5,151 nt of DNA from positions 1 to 5,151 of the forward strand of contig WRJP01000128.1 in assembly GCA_009778535.1 (NCBI GenBank), in the 5' to 3' direction. The position numbers and the translations under genes were made by a program. The notes under the pieces are model-generated. The model saw only the letters and a list, made by a program, of their open reading frames with translations, did not search any database and had not been told where the DNA came from. Every line of letters starts with the position of its first letter. Position 1 is the stretch's first letter. This DNA is from Propionibacteriaceae bacterium. Lineage in GTDB: Bacteria > Actinomycetota > Actinomycetes > Propionibacteriales > Propionibacteriaceae. This document shows, in pieces, positions 1 through 5,151 of the stretch.

Positions 1-13
1 AGCCTTCGGGCAT
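1..13 (-). CDS. Start of an unidentified minus-strand gene, cut by the window edge
   Basis: Only the first four codons are visible, reading Met-Pro-Glu-Gly, with ATG at 13..11. The call rests on a near-perfect Shine-Dalgarno, AAGGAGG, at 28..22 with 8 nt to this ATG, which is ideal spacing. A second ATG at 21..19 lies in another frame and is too close to that site to be favoured. The gene has the same orientation as lgt and lies 219 nt beyond it, so it may be read from its own promoter. The product cannot be identified from four residues. Genes often found after lgt in actinobacteria include gltB and pyk, but nothing here tests that. Confidence 0.5.
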
Positions 14-21
14 GCCGACAT

Positions 22-28
22 CCTCCTT
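22..28 (-). promoter_or_regulatory. Strong Shine-Dalgarno of the left-edge gene
   Basis: On the minus strand the heptamer AAGGAGG is almost fully complementary to the 3' end of 16S rRNA. It stands 8 nt before the ATG at 13..11. It is the strongest ribosome-binding site in the window and the reason for placing a gene start here. Confidence 0.6.
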
Positions 29-139
29 AGTCCACGAACTGACGCACAGGGGAAGATGTGTGCGAGTTTCCAGCCTATCCCTGCGGCACTTTCTGTGACC
101 GAAACGACGCGCTATGTTCACCCATTCCCGTCAGTTCTA

Positions 140-168
140 AATCTAGTTGGTGGTATGCCGACTTGAAA
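140..168 (-). promoter_or_regulatory. Weak candidate promoter for the left-edge gene
   Basis: On the minus strand TTTCAA (168..163) and TAGATT (145..140) are separated by 17 nt. TAGATT fits the actinobacterial -10 pattern TAnnnT and matches TATAAT at four of six positions. The -35 is poor. Transcription would start near 133 and leave a leader of about 120 nt. The match is weak enough to be chance. Confidence 0.2.
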
Positions 169-182
169 TTGATGCCCACCAA
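147..182. repeat. 7-bp inverted repeat TTGGTGG/CCACCAA with a 22-nt loop
   Basis: The perfect arms TTGGTGG (147-153) and CCACCAA (176-182) are separated by 22 nt. The stem can be extended inward only with a bulge. No T-run follows on either strand, so it does not look like a terminator. The arms flank a possible -35 element (163-168), so an operator pair is possible, as is chance. Confidence 0.3.
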
Positions 183-232
183 TCCAGCTCAACCTCCAGC
201 GACCGCTGTATGTCAGTCAAAAAAGATAGTGG

Positions 233-1258
233 CTAGTCGATGATGGCTCTTTGGGGGAGGGACTCTTGCGGTTGGTCAATATCCGAATCTGAGGTCGTGG
301 CCATAATATGCACTTTTGTGGTGGGTTCTGTGGGGGGTAAATCCGGTTCGGTGACATTAGGGTTTGGCTCTGCTCCTGGTTCGGCTTCGAGGGTCATGTC
401 AGCAACTGCTTCGTCGCTCGGGTCAGCAACACGGCTGTATCTCATAACTGAAGGTTCCCGCCCTGGCTTGGTTCTGGTTAAGAAAATAAACAGACCCAAA
501 CCAAATAGACAGATCAGTACAGCTACCACCTGGTTGAAACGCAGTACTCCGAACGTGTCGTAGGAAAAGTCAAGTCGGATTCCCTCAATAAAGATTCGCC
601 CCAGCCCATACAACGCAATGTATACAGCCAGCGTCTTACCTCGCCCGAACTTGAATTTCCTATCCAGTAACAGCAGCAATCCGACGACCAACAAATTCCA
701 CGCTGCTTCATATGCGAAAGCGGGATGGAAAGTCTCAAACTCGGTAAAACCTGATACTCGGTATTGCGGAGCGATTTCCAGACCCCACGGCAAATCCGTT
801 GGTTGTCCGTATAACTCCTGGTTGAACCAGTTGCCAAATCTGCCTATCGCCTGCCCCAAGGCAATCCCCGGAGCTAATGCGTCTGCGAAAGCAGAAAAAC
901 GCGCCTTGGTAATTTTACAGCCCACCAACGCACCTAGAGCTCCACCGCTGATTGCACCAAAGATTGCGATGCCGCCTTCCCAAATGTAAAAGACACTCAA
1001 CGGGTCGATACCAGGCGCAAAATAATCCCCAAAATGGGTCAAAATATGGTAGATACGTGCACCGACAATCCCGAAAGGGATGGCAAAAAAGAGGATGGTT
1101 TCAAAGTGTTCACTGTTCCCGCCGCGTTTCTTCCAACGGCCAACACCCAACCACCAAGCCGCGATAATACCTAGAATCAGACAAAGTGCATAAAAGCGAA
1201 TGGTGACCGGCCCCAGATCGAAACCTCGAATGGGCGGACTTGGTATGAATAAAGGCAT
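233..1258 (-). CDS. lgt: Phosphatidylglycerol--prolipoprotein diacylglyceryl transferase (Lgt)
   Basis: Lgt is an inner-membrane enzyme that moves diacylglycerol from phosphatidylglycerol to the lipobox cysteine of prolipoproteins, the first step of lipoprotein maturation. Numbered from the ATG at 1258 the protein has 341 residues. The Lgt signature GRFGNWFNQELYG is at 139-151 (Arg140 corresponds to E. coli Arg143), and ARIYHIL at 67-73 and GRIFIEGIR at 220-228 are also typical. About seven hydrophobic segments are visible (near 18-39, 53-73, 96-114, 123-142, 184-199, 209-227, 243-261). The residue aligned with E. coli His103 is Phe100, in GGIAIFGA, which resembles other actinobacterial Lgt proteins. 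From about 265 onward a Glu/Asp/Pro-rich tail of some 75 residues explains the excess over the usual ~290. A GTG at 1267 in frame would add three residues and overlap trpA by 7 nt. I prefer the ATG because a weak GTGAG site lies 8 nt before it; the gap to trpA is then 2 nt. It is the last gene of the operon. Confidence 0.96.
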   Translation of the reverse strand: MPLFIPSPPIRGFDLGPVTIRFYALCLILGIIAAWWLGVGRWKKRGGNSEHFETILFFAIPFGIVGARIYHILTHFGDYFAPGIDPLSVFYIWEGGIAIFGAISGGALGALVGCKITKARFSAFADALAPGIALGQAIGRFGNWFNQELYGQPTDLPWGLEIAPQYRVSGFTEFETFHPAFAYEAAWNLLVVGLLLLLDRKFKFGRGKTLAVYIALYGLGRIFIEGIRLDFSYDTFGVLRFNQVVAVLICLFGLGLFIFLTRTKPGREPSVMRYSRVADPSDEAVADMTLEAEPGAEPNPNVTEPDLPPTEPTTKVHIMATTSDSDIDQPQESLPQRAIID

Positions 1259-1260
1259 AG

Positions 1261-2118
1261 TTAGCACTCACGTTCAATCATAGAAATGGAATTCTGTGTG
1301 GCTGTGCCGCCCCTTACTCCGGCAACCAACTCGTCAAGCACTTTCTGTAAATCGGGCAGCCCCGCTAGCGATCCAGCAGCGATCATGGGTTTCAGCAGCG
1401 CAGAACCGACGATGACCGCGTCAGAGTATTCGGCTACCGCCGCAGCTTGTTCGCCGTTTGAGACCCCTAAACCAACGCCAATTAACGCCTCTGGAACCAG
1501 TTCTCGAATGCGGGATACCAACTGCGGAGCCAAAGTTGGCGCAGTGTTTCTCATGCCTGTGACTCCCATTACGGCGGTAGCATAGACCCAACCTCGGCAG
1601 GCTTGGACAGTTGTGACGAGCCGCTCATCGCTCGACGATGGCGATACCAGAAAAATCCTATCCAGGCCGAATTCATCAGCTGCCGCGAACCACTGGGAGG
1701 CTTCTTCAGGAATCAGATCTACAGTGATTACGCCAGCACCGCCAGCATTGGCCAAGTCACGGGCAAAAGCTCGGACACCGTAGCGTTCCACAAGATTCCA
1801 ATATGTCATTACGACAGCGCATTTTCCTGCCTCACGAACTTGCTGAACCGCAGCAAAAACATCTCGAGTGCGCACTCCGGCTCGCAATGCAGCACTGCCA
1901 GCACTTTGAATAACCGACCCATCCATCATCGGGTCTGAGTAAGGCATCCCAACTTCGACTAAATCAACCCCGGGATGCTCATCAGTACCGCAAAGAGTTT
2001 TTAAAACTTGCAAAGATGCCTCGACGTTGGGATAGCCGACCGGATAGTAGCCTACTAACGCTTTGCGACCCGCGGCAGCGGCTGCTAAAAACACCTGCGA
2101 AGACAACCCGAGCCTCAT
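1261..2118 (-). CDS. trpA: Tryptophan synthase alpha subunit
   Basis: TrpA cleaves indole-3-glycerol phosphate to indole and glyceraldehyde 3-phosphate; indole passes through a tunnel to TrpB in the alpha2-beta2 complex. The 285-residue protein is slightly longer than the usual ~265-270. The catalytic pair is present: Glu55 in LVEVGMPYSDP and Asp66 in PMMDG (E. coli Glu49 and Asp60). Tyr179 starts YATAVMGVTG, matching E. coli Tyr175; the MGVTG form is typical of actinobacteria. GVGLGVS (214-220) and VGSALLK (237-243) form the phosphate-binding end of the TIM barrel. A tail of about 15 residues after VAGVRGG has no recognisable motif. The ATG overlaps the trpB stop as ATGA, suggesting translational coupling, and a strong GGAGG lies 6 nt upstream. 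Confidence 0.98.
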   Translation of the reverse strand: MRLGLSSQVFLAAAAAGRKALVGYYPVGYPNVEASLQVLKTLCGTDEHPGVDLVEVGMPYSDPMMDGSVIQSAGSAALRAGVRTRDVFAAVQQVREAGKCAVVMTYWNLVERYGVRAFARDLANAGGAGVITVDLIPEEASQWFAAADEFGLDRIFLVSPSSSDERLVTTVQACRGWVYATAVMGVTGMRNTAPTLAPQLVSRIRELVPEALIGVGLGVSNGEQAAAVAEYSDAVIVGSALLKPMIAAGSLAGLPDLQKVLDELVAGVRGGTATQNSISMIEREC

Positions 2119-3356
2119 ATCAAGCCTCCGGTAAAACTGTCCGGAACTCCGGACAGCCCAAAATATTTACAAGCGGTGTCTACATCTTTATCGCCACGTC
2201 CGGAGACCGTCACCACGATCAACGGTTGGGCGTTAGGGTCGCCAACAGCCAGACGCTGCCCTATCCGCATCGCACCAGCTAGCGCATGTGCCGATTCGAT
2301 GGCGGGCATGATTCCCTCGGTCTGCGTCAGCGCTTTGAAGGCTTCCATTGCCGCCTCATCAGTAACTGGCTCATAAGTTGCTAGCCCATTTGTAGCCAGC
2401 CAGGCATGTTCTGGCCCAACACCGGGGTAATCAAGCCCCGCCGAAATCGAATGAGATTCTTGAGTCTGTCCGTCTTCATCTTGCAAGATGAAGGTTTTTG
2501 TACCGTGTAGCACCCCGACTGAGCCACCGCAGATCGAAGCGGCATGGCGGTCAGTTTCGATTCCCGCTCCCCCAGCTTCTATGCCATATAGCGCCACTTT
2601 CGGATTTGAGATGAATTCAGCAAACGACCCCATCGCGTTGGAGCCGCCGCCAACACAGGCAATCACCGCATCAGGAAGCTGTCCGTATTCGGCTAGGCAG
2701 GCTTGAGAAATCTCGGCGCTAATGACACGCTGAAATTCGCGCACCAGTTTTGGGTAGGGATGCGGGCCAGCTACCGTACCGATCAAGTAGTGAGTCGTGT
2801 CAACACTGGCGACCCAGTCGCGCATCGCCTGGTTCATCGCGTCTTTTAAGGTGGCGCTGCCAGATTCTACTCCGACGACTTCAGCTCCGAGTAGTTGCAT
2901 GCGTGCAACGTTGAGTCTTTGACGCTCGGTGTCGACTTTCCCCATATAGACGCAGCACTCCATACCGAACAAGGCGGCTGCCGTCGCGGTTGCAACTCCA
3001 TGCTGACCGGCACCGGTTTCTGCAATAAGCCGGGACTTGCCCATGCGTTTTGCCAGTAATGCCTGCCCCAAGACGTTGTTGATTTTGTGCGAACCAGTGT
3101 GATTGAGATCCTCGCGTTTCAACACTACCCGGGCATTGCCGCATAGCTTTGAAAACTTTGCAGCAGCCGTTAAGGGTGTTGGACGTCCAGCATAGTCGCA
3201 AAGCAGTTGTGTTAATTCCGTCCAAAAATTCTCATCAGTCAGCGCCTGTTCAAAGACCTCTTCAAGTTGAAGTAACGCAGCCATAAGAGCTTCAGGGACA
3301 TACCTGCCTCCGAAAGCATCAAAATGCCCTTGACTATCAGGCGTCGTAATTACCAC
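2115..3356 (-). CDS. trpB: Tryptophan synthase beta subunit
   Basis: TrpB is a cytosolic PLP enzyme that condenses indole with L-serine to give L-tryptophan in complex with TrpA. The 413 residues are slightly more than the family's ~400. Lys91 in NHTGSHKINN is the PLP Schiff-base lysine (E. coli Lys87). Glu113 in AETGAGQHG is the catalytic acid (E. coli Glu109). GGGSN at 236-240 binds the PLP phosphate, Asp309 in AGLDYPGVGPEH matches E. coli Asp305, and Ser385 in VSGRGDKD contacts the pyridine nitrogen. This is the standard TrpB1 form, not the TrpB2 class. It starts with GTG at 3356, 9 nt after the hisI-trpC stop; the Shine-Dalgarno is weak (GAG-rich only). No other in-frame start fits the conserved GHFDAFGGRYVPEALM region near residue 10. 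The tandem with trpA and the divergent serC agree with its role. Confidence 0.98.
   Translation of the reverse strand: MVITTPDSQGHFDAFGGRYVPEALMAALLQLEEVFEQALTDENFWTELTQLLCDYAGRPTPLTAAAKFSKLCGNARVVLKREDLNHTGSHKINNVLGQALLAKRMGKSRLIAETGAGQHGVATATAAALFGMECCVYMGKVDTERQRLNVARMQLLGAEVVGVESGSATLKDAMNQAMRDWVASVDTTHYLIGTVAGPHPYPKLVREFQRVISAEISQACLAEYGQLPDAVIACVGGGSNAMGSFAEFISNPKVALYGIEAGGAGIETDRHAASICGGSVGVLHGTKTFILQDEDGQTQESHSISAGLDYPGVGPEHAWLATNGLATYEPVTDEAAMEAFKALTQTEGIMPAIESAHALAGAMRIGQRLAVGDPNAQPLIVVTVSGRGDKDVDTACKYFGLSGVPDSFTGGLI
2125..2129 (-). promoter_or_regulatory. Shine-Dalgarno of trpA inside the end of trpB
   Basis: GGAGG on the minus strand stands 6 nt before the trpA ATG, within the last trpB codons. 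Together with the 4-nt ATGA overlap it fixes the trpA start and suggests coupled, roughly equal output of the two tryptophan synthase subunits. Confidence 0.75.
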
Positions 3357-3365
3357 TGGTCTACT

Positions 3366-4511
3366 CTACTCGCCCGCTGTGATAGCTGACATTTTCCCGA
3401 CACACCCACGTGGGTCATCAGCTTTTACAAATATCTCACCGGCGAGCACCACATCGGCACCGCAGTCATACATTCGCCGAGCATCAGCGAGGTTGAAAAT
3501 TCCAGATTCCGCCACTTTCACCGCAGTGTCCGGAATCAACTTGGCTAGTTTTTCAAACTGATGTAGGTCAACTTCAAGGGTATTAAGGTCGCGGTTGTTC
3601 ACGCCGATCAGCTCAGCACCCACGTCCAATGCGCGCAGCACTTCAGCTTCGCTGTGCGTTTCGACCAGCAGTGTCAAACCCAGCTCGCGGCCTGTTTCAA
3701 ATAGTGACACCAGCTCCGATTGCGTTAAAGCAGCGACTATCAGCAATGCCAGATCAGCACCGTACGCTCTGGCTTCTACCAGTTGGTACTCGGATGTGAT
3801 GAAGTCTTTACGCAGCACCGGAATCTGAACCGCAGCCCGTACCTGTGCCAGGTCTTCCAGCGATCCACCGAAACGGCGTTCTTCGGTCAACACTGAAATC
3901 GCTGCGGCTCCTGCGGCAGCGTATTCGGTTGCAAGCCAAGCCGGGTCTGGAATCGTCGCTAACGCACCTTTGCTGGGACTGGCACGCTTGACCTCAGCGA
4001 TAACAGCTAAACCGGGGCGCCGAAACCGCGGCATCGGGTCGAGTGCGGGAGCACTACTTTCAGCAGCCGCATATATCTGAGTCAGTGACACCTCAGCAAG
4101 TCGGAGTGTCATGTCGGCTCGTGCACCGGCGACCAGTTCGTCAAGCACCGTGCCCACTCGTTCGTTATCTGCTAGCACACAGTCGCTGTCAAAACAGGTT
4201 CGCGTGTTGGTGTGGCATGCCGGGCCTACTTGATCGACTTTCAGCAGCACAGTGTCGCCGTCGCAATCCAGTCGAATCTCCCGTATATGTTGGGTGTGGC
4301 CGCTGGTGAGACCTTTGATCCAAAGTTCGTTACGTCTCCTAGACCAATATGTGCCCTGCCTGGTGGTAAGGGCATGGCTCAAGGCTTCGGCGTTCATCCA
4401 GGCGAGCATCAATACCGCATTGCTGGTGTATTCCTGCACCACCACCGGAACCAAACCCGCGTCGTTCCAGCGCACCCTGGTCAAAATTTCAGCTACATCC
4501 ACTTGATACAT
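3366..4511 (-). CDS. hisI-trpC: Fused phosphoribosyl-AMP cyclohydrolase (HisI) and indole-3-glycerol-phosphate synthase (TrpC)
   Basis: One uninterrupted frame encodes two cytosolic enzymes; numbering is from the ATG at 4511 (381 residues). Residues ~1-112 are HisI, which opens the ring of phosphoribosyl-AMP in step 3 of histidine synthesis. TYWSRRR (54-60), the metal-site aspartates of LDCDGD (82, 84, 86) and cysteines 83, 99 and 106 with the family's 16- and 7-residue spacing are present. Residues ~122-381 are TrpC, which closes CdRP to indole-3-glycerol phosphate. Glu173 and Lys175 (EVKRASPSKG), Lys235 (VLRKDF), Glu284 (LVETH), Asn305 (GVNNRDL), and Glu335 and Ser336 (VAESG) match the known catalytic set. 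The linker is only about eight residues (near 114-121), so both halves look complete and active. The frame extends to an ATG at 4637, adding 42 residues that resemble no HisI part I know. I prefer 4511 because HisI normally begins 10-20 residues before its GLVPVVVQ strand, though no strong Shine-Dalgarno precedes it. GTG codons at 4157 and 4148 could in principle start TrpC alone, but lack a ribosome site. Confidence 0.93.
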   Translation of the reverse strand: MYQVDVAEILTRVRWNDAGLVPVVVQEYTSNAVLMLAWMNAEALSHALTTRQGTYWSRRRNELWIKGLTSGHTQHIREIRLDCDGDTVLLKVDQVGPACHTNTRTCFDSDCVLADNERVGTVLDELVAGARADMTLRLAEVSLTQIYAAAESSAPALDPMPRFRRPGLAVIAEVKRASPSKGALATIPDPAWLATEYAAAGAAAISVLTEERRFGGSLEDLAQVRAAVQIPVLRKDFITSEYQLVEARAYGADLALLIVAALTQSELVSLFETGRELGLTLLVETHSEAEVLRALDVGAELIGVNNRDLNTLEVDLHQFEKLAKLIPDTAVKVAESGIFNLADARRMYDCGADVVLAGEIFVKADDPRGCVGKMSAITAGE

Positions 4512-4573
4512 TCTGCCCGAAGGAAGCTCGCCTTGATTACCAGGTGCTGTAGTGAGGTCAACGAAACGCCTGT

Positions 4574-4601
4574 TGCATATCAAATACTGGAATCGCGTCA
4601 A
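4574..4601 (-). promoter_or_regulatory. Candidate promoter of the hisI-trpC-trpB-trpA-lgt operon
   Basis: On the minus strand a good -35, TTGACG (4601..4596), is followed after 16 nt by TATGCA (4579..4574), a mediocre -10. Transcription would begin near 4567, giving a leader of about 55 nt before the ATG at 4511. This fits the shorter start of the fusion gene. I see no leader peptide with clustered Trp or His codons and no T-box AGGGTGG-type motif in this space, so no attenuator is evident. Confidence 0.3.
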
Positions 4602-4639
4602 AATCGGCGGGTTTGGCTTTGTTTCATTCTCAGCCATTA

Positions 4640-4645
4640 GGGGAG
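4640..4645 (+). promoter_or_regulatory. Shine-Dalgarno of serC
   Basis: GGGGAG stands 10 nt before the ATG at 4656. It selects 4656 over the nearby ATG at 4652, which is in another frame. It lies directly next to the alternative ATG of the divergent fusion gene (4637..4635), leaving no room for a serC promoter between the two starts. Confidence 0.6.
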
Positions 4646-4649
4646 AATA
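4644..4649 (-). promoter_or_regulatory. Alternative -10 element that would give a leaderless mRNA from the ATG at 4637
   Basis: TATTCT on the minus strand fits the actinobacterial -10 pattern TAnnnT and ends 6 nt before the ATG at 4637. Transcription would then start at or next to that ATG, giving a leaderless transcript, a common mode in actinobacteria. A TTGAAA lies 14 nt upstream, too close for a normal -35. An overlapping TAATAT (4652..4647) is another possibility. This supports the longer form of the fusion protein and competes with the 4574-4601 candidate. Confidence 0.25.
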
Positions 4650-4655
4650 TTATGC

Positions 4656-5151
4656 ATGCGTGTTTTCAACTTTTCTGCAGGCCCGGCCATGCTGCCATTG
4701 GAAGTCTTAGCACAAGCTCAAGCAGAGCTCACTGATTGGAACTCCGTTGGTGCGTCTGTGATAGAAGTCTCCCACCGCAGTAAAGGTTTTGTCGCCTGTG
4801 CCGAAGAAGCAGAGTCTGGGTTGCGCGACATTTTGGGTATTCCCTCCAACTATAAGGTGCTGTTCCTGCAAGGTGGAGCTTCGGGACAATTTGATGCGAT
4901 TCCGATGAACCTGACCAAGGTTGGCGACAGCGTGGACTTCTTGCGCACTGGGCAGTGGTCAAAAAAGGCAATCGAAGGGTCGAAACGTCAAGGGCTGGAA
5001 GTGAATGTCATCGCTGATGAGAGCGCCACTTCCTTCACTACGACTCCAGAACCTGACAGCTTCACCGTCGGCGGCGATGCAAAATACCTGCACTACACCC
5101 CAAATGAAACCATCGGCGGCGTGGAGTTTTCATACATCCCCGCTACGGGAG
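4656..5151 (+). CDS. serC: Phosphoserine aminotransferase (SerC), N-terminal part
   Basis: SerC is a cytosolic PLP class-V aminotransferase that converts 3-phosphohydroxypyruvate and glutamate to 3-phosphoserine and 2-oxoglutarate, step 2 of serine synthesis; in some bacteria it also serves pyridoxine synthesis. The first 165 residues of about 360 are visible, so the PLP-lysine is beyond the edge. FNFSAGPAMLP (4-14), EVSHRSK (37-43, His40 and Arg41 for substrate carboxylate and phosphate), LQGGASGQF (71-79, PLP-phosphate loop), Trp101 (stacks on PLP) and PNETIGG (149-155, Thr152) are all in place. These motifs follow the E. coli/Bacillus subfamily (TIGR01364 type), not the Mycobacterium-type SerC (TIGR01366) usual in actinobacteria. 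It is divergent from the his-trp operon, and its product leads to L-serine, the TrpB co-substrate. Its promoter must lie at or upstream of about 4630, inside the 5' region of the neighbouring gene. Confidence 0.95.
   Translation, partial: MRVFNFSAGPAMLPLEVLAQAQAELTDWNSVGASVIEVSHRSKGFVACAEEAESGLRDILGIPSNYKVLFLQGGASGQFDAIPMNLTKVGDSVDFLRTGQWSKKAIEGSKRQGLEVNVIADESATSFTTTPEPDSFTVGGDAKYLHYTPNETIGGVEFSYIPATG

Larger units (their letters stand above)
14..232. other. Intergenic region between lgt and the left-edge gene
   Basis: This stretch holds no convincing complete gene. A run of six T on the minus strand (224..219) follows the lgt stop codon, but no GC-rich hairpin precedes it, so I see no standard intrinsic terminator. 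A small inverted repeat, CAGCG-AC-CGCTG (197-208), has too short a loop and no T-run after it. A longer inverted repeat and a weak promoter candidate are listed separately. The left-edge gene would have a 5' untranslated region of up to about 200 nt if it has its own transcript. Confidence 0.6.

Noticed and set aside
197..224. Possible terminator after lgt (CAGCG/CGCTG hairpin plus a T6 run)
   Set aside because: In the direction of lgt transcription the T-run comes before the hairpin, not after it, and the hairpin loop is only two to four nt.
58..243. Plus-strand 61-codon reading frame between the left-edge gene and lgt
   Set aside because: It starts with GTG, has no recognisable motif and a biased mix of Cys, Pro and Ser, overlaps the lgt end, and lies opposite two co-oriented genes. 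It looks like chance.
4212..4640. Plus-strand 142-codon frame opposite the HisI region
   Set aside because: It is fully antisense to a strongly supported HisI domain and its translation shows no domain-like pattern. The same holds for the other long antisense frames (240-563, 618-989, 1603-1938).
4652..4654. ATG at 4652 as the serC start
   Set aside because: It is in a different frame from the conserved FNFSAGPAMLP sequence; only the ATG at 4656 gives SerC.
4512..4655. Trp attenuator, T-box or leader peptide upstream of the his-trp operon
   Set aside because: I looked for clustered Trp or His codons in a short frame, a T-box-type conserved motif and a terminator hairpin with a T-run, and found none.

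Overview
The window looks like a core-metabolism region of an actinobacterium. The main reasons are the gene order trpC-trpB-trpA-lgt with hisI just upstream, a TrpA with the actinobacterial-style MGVTG active-site strand, and an Lgt that lacks the E. coli His103 equivalent and carries a long acidic cytoplasmic tail. The moderate GC content (judged by eye) would suit a host-associated member of the Actinomycetaceae better than a high-GC soil genus. That family placement is a guess; the phylum placement is firmer.

Layout. Positions 1-13 hold the first codons of a minus-strand gene that runs off the left edge, preceded by a near-perfect Shine-Dalgarno. Positions 14-232 are intergenic, with a 7-bp inverted repeat and a weak candidate promoter. 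From 4511 (or 4637) down to 233 there is one tight minus-strand operon: a hisI-trpC fusion, trpB, trpA and lgt. Spacing is +9 nt, then a 4-nt ATGA overlap, then a 2-nt gap (or a 7-nt overlap if the GTG start of lgt is used). On the right, serC starts at 4656, is transcribed divergently and runs off the right edge.

How the genes work together. The operon encodes the last steps of tryptophan synthesis: indole-glycerol-phosphate synthase, then the alpha and beta subunits of tryptophan synthase. The third step of histidine synthesis (phosphoribosyl-AMP cyclohydrolase) is fused onto the first of these enzymes. Divergent serC leads to L-serine, which is the co-substrate of TrpB. Lgt, the prolipoprotein diacylglyceryl transferase, is the usual unrelated last gene of this actinobacterial cluster.

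The most notable feature is the single-polypeptide HisI-TrpC fusion. In many actinobacteria trpE and a small membrane-protein gene lie between hisI and trpC; here nothing does. The two fused enzymes act directly before and directly after PriA, the dual HisA/TrpF isomerase of actinobacteria. I see no mobile element, tRNA or rRNA gene, CRISPR array or phage feature. Apart from the fusion, the region is ordinary housekeeping DNA.
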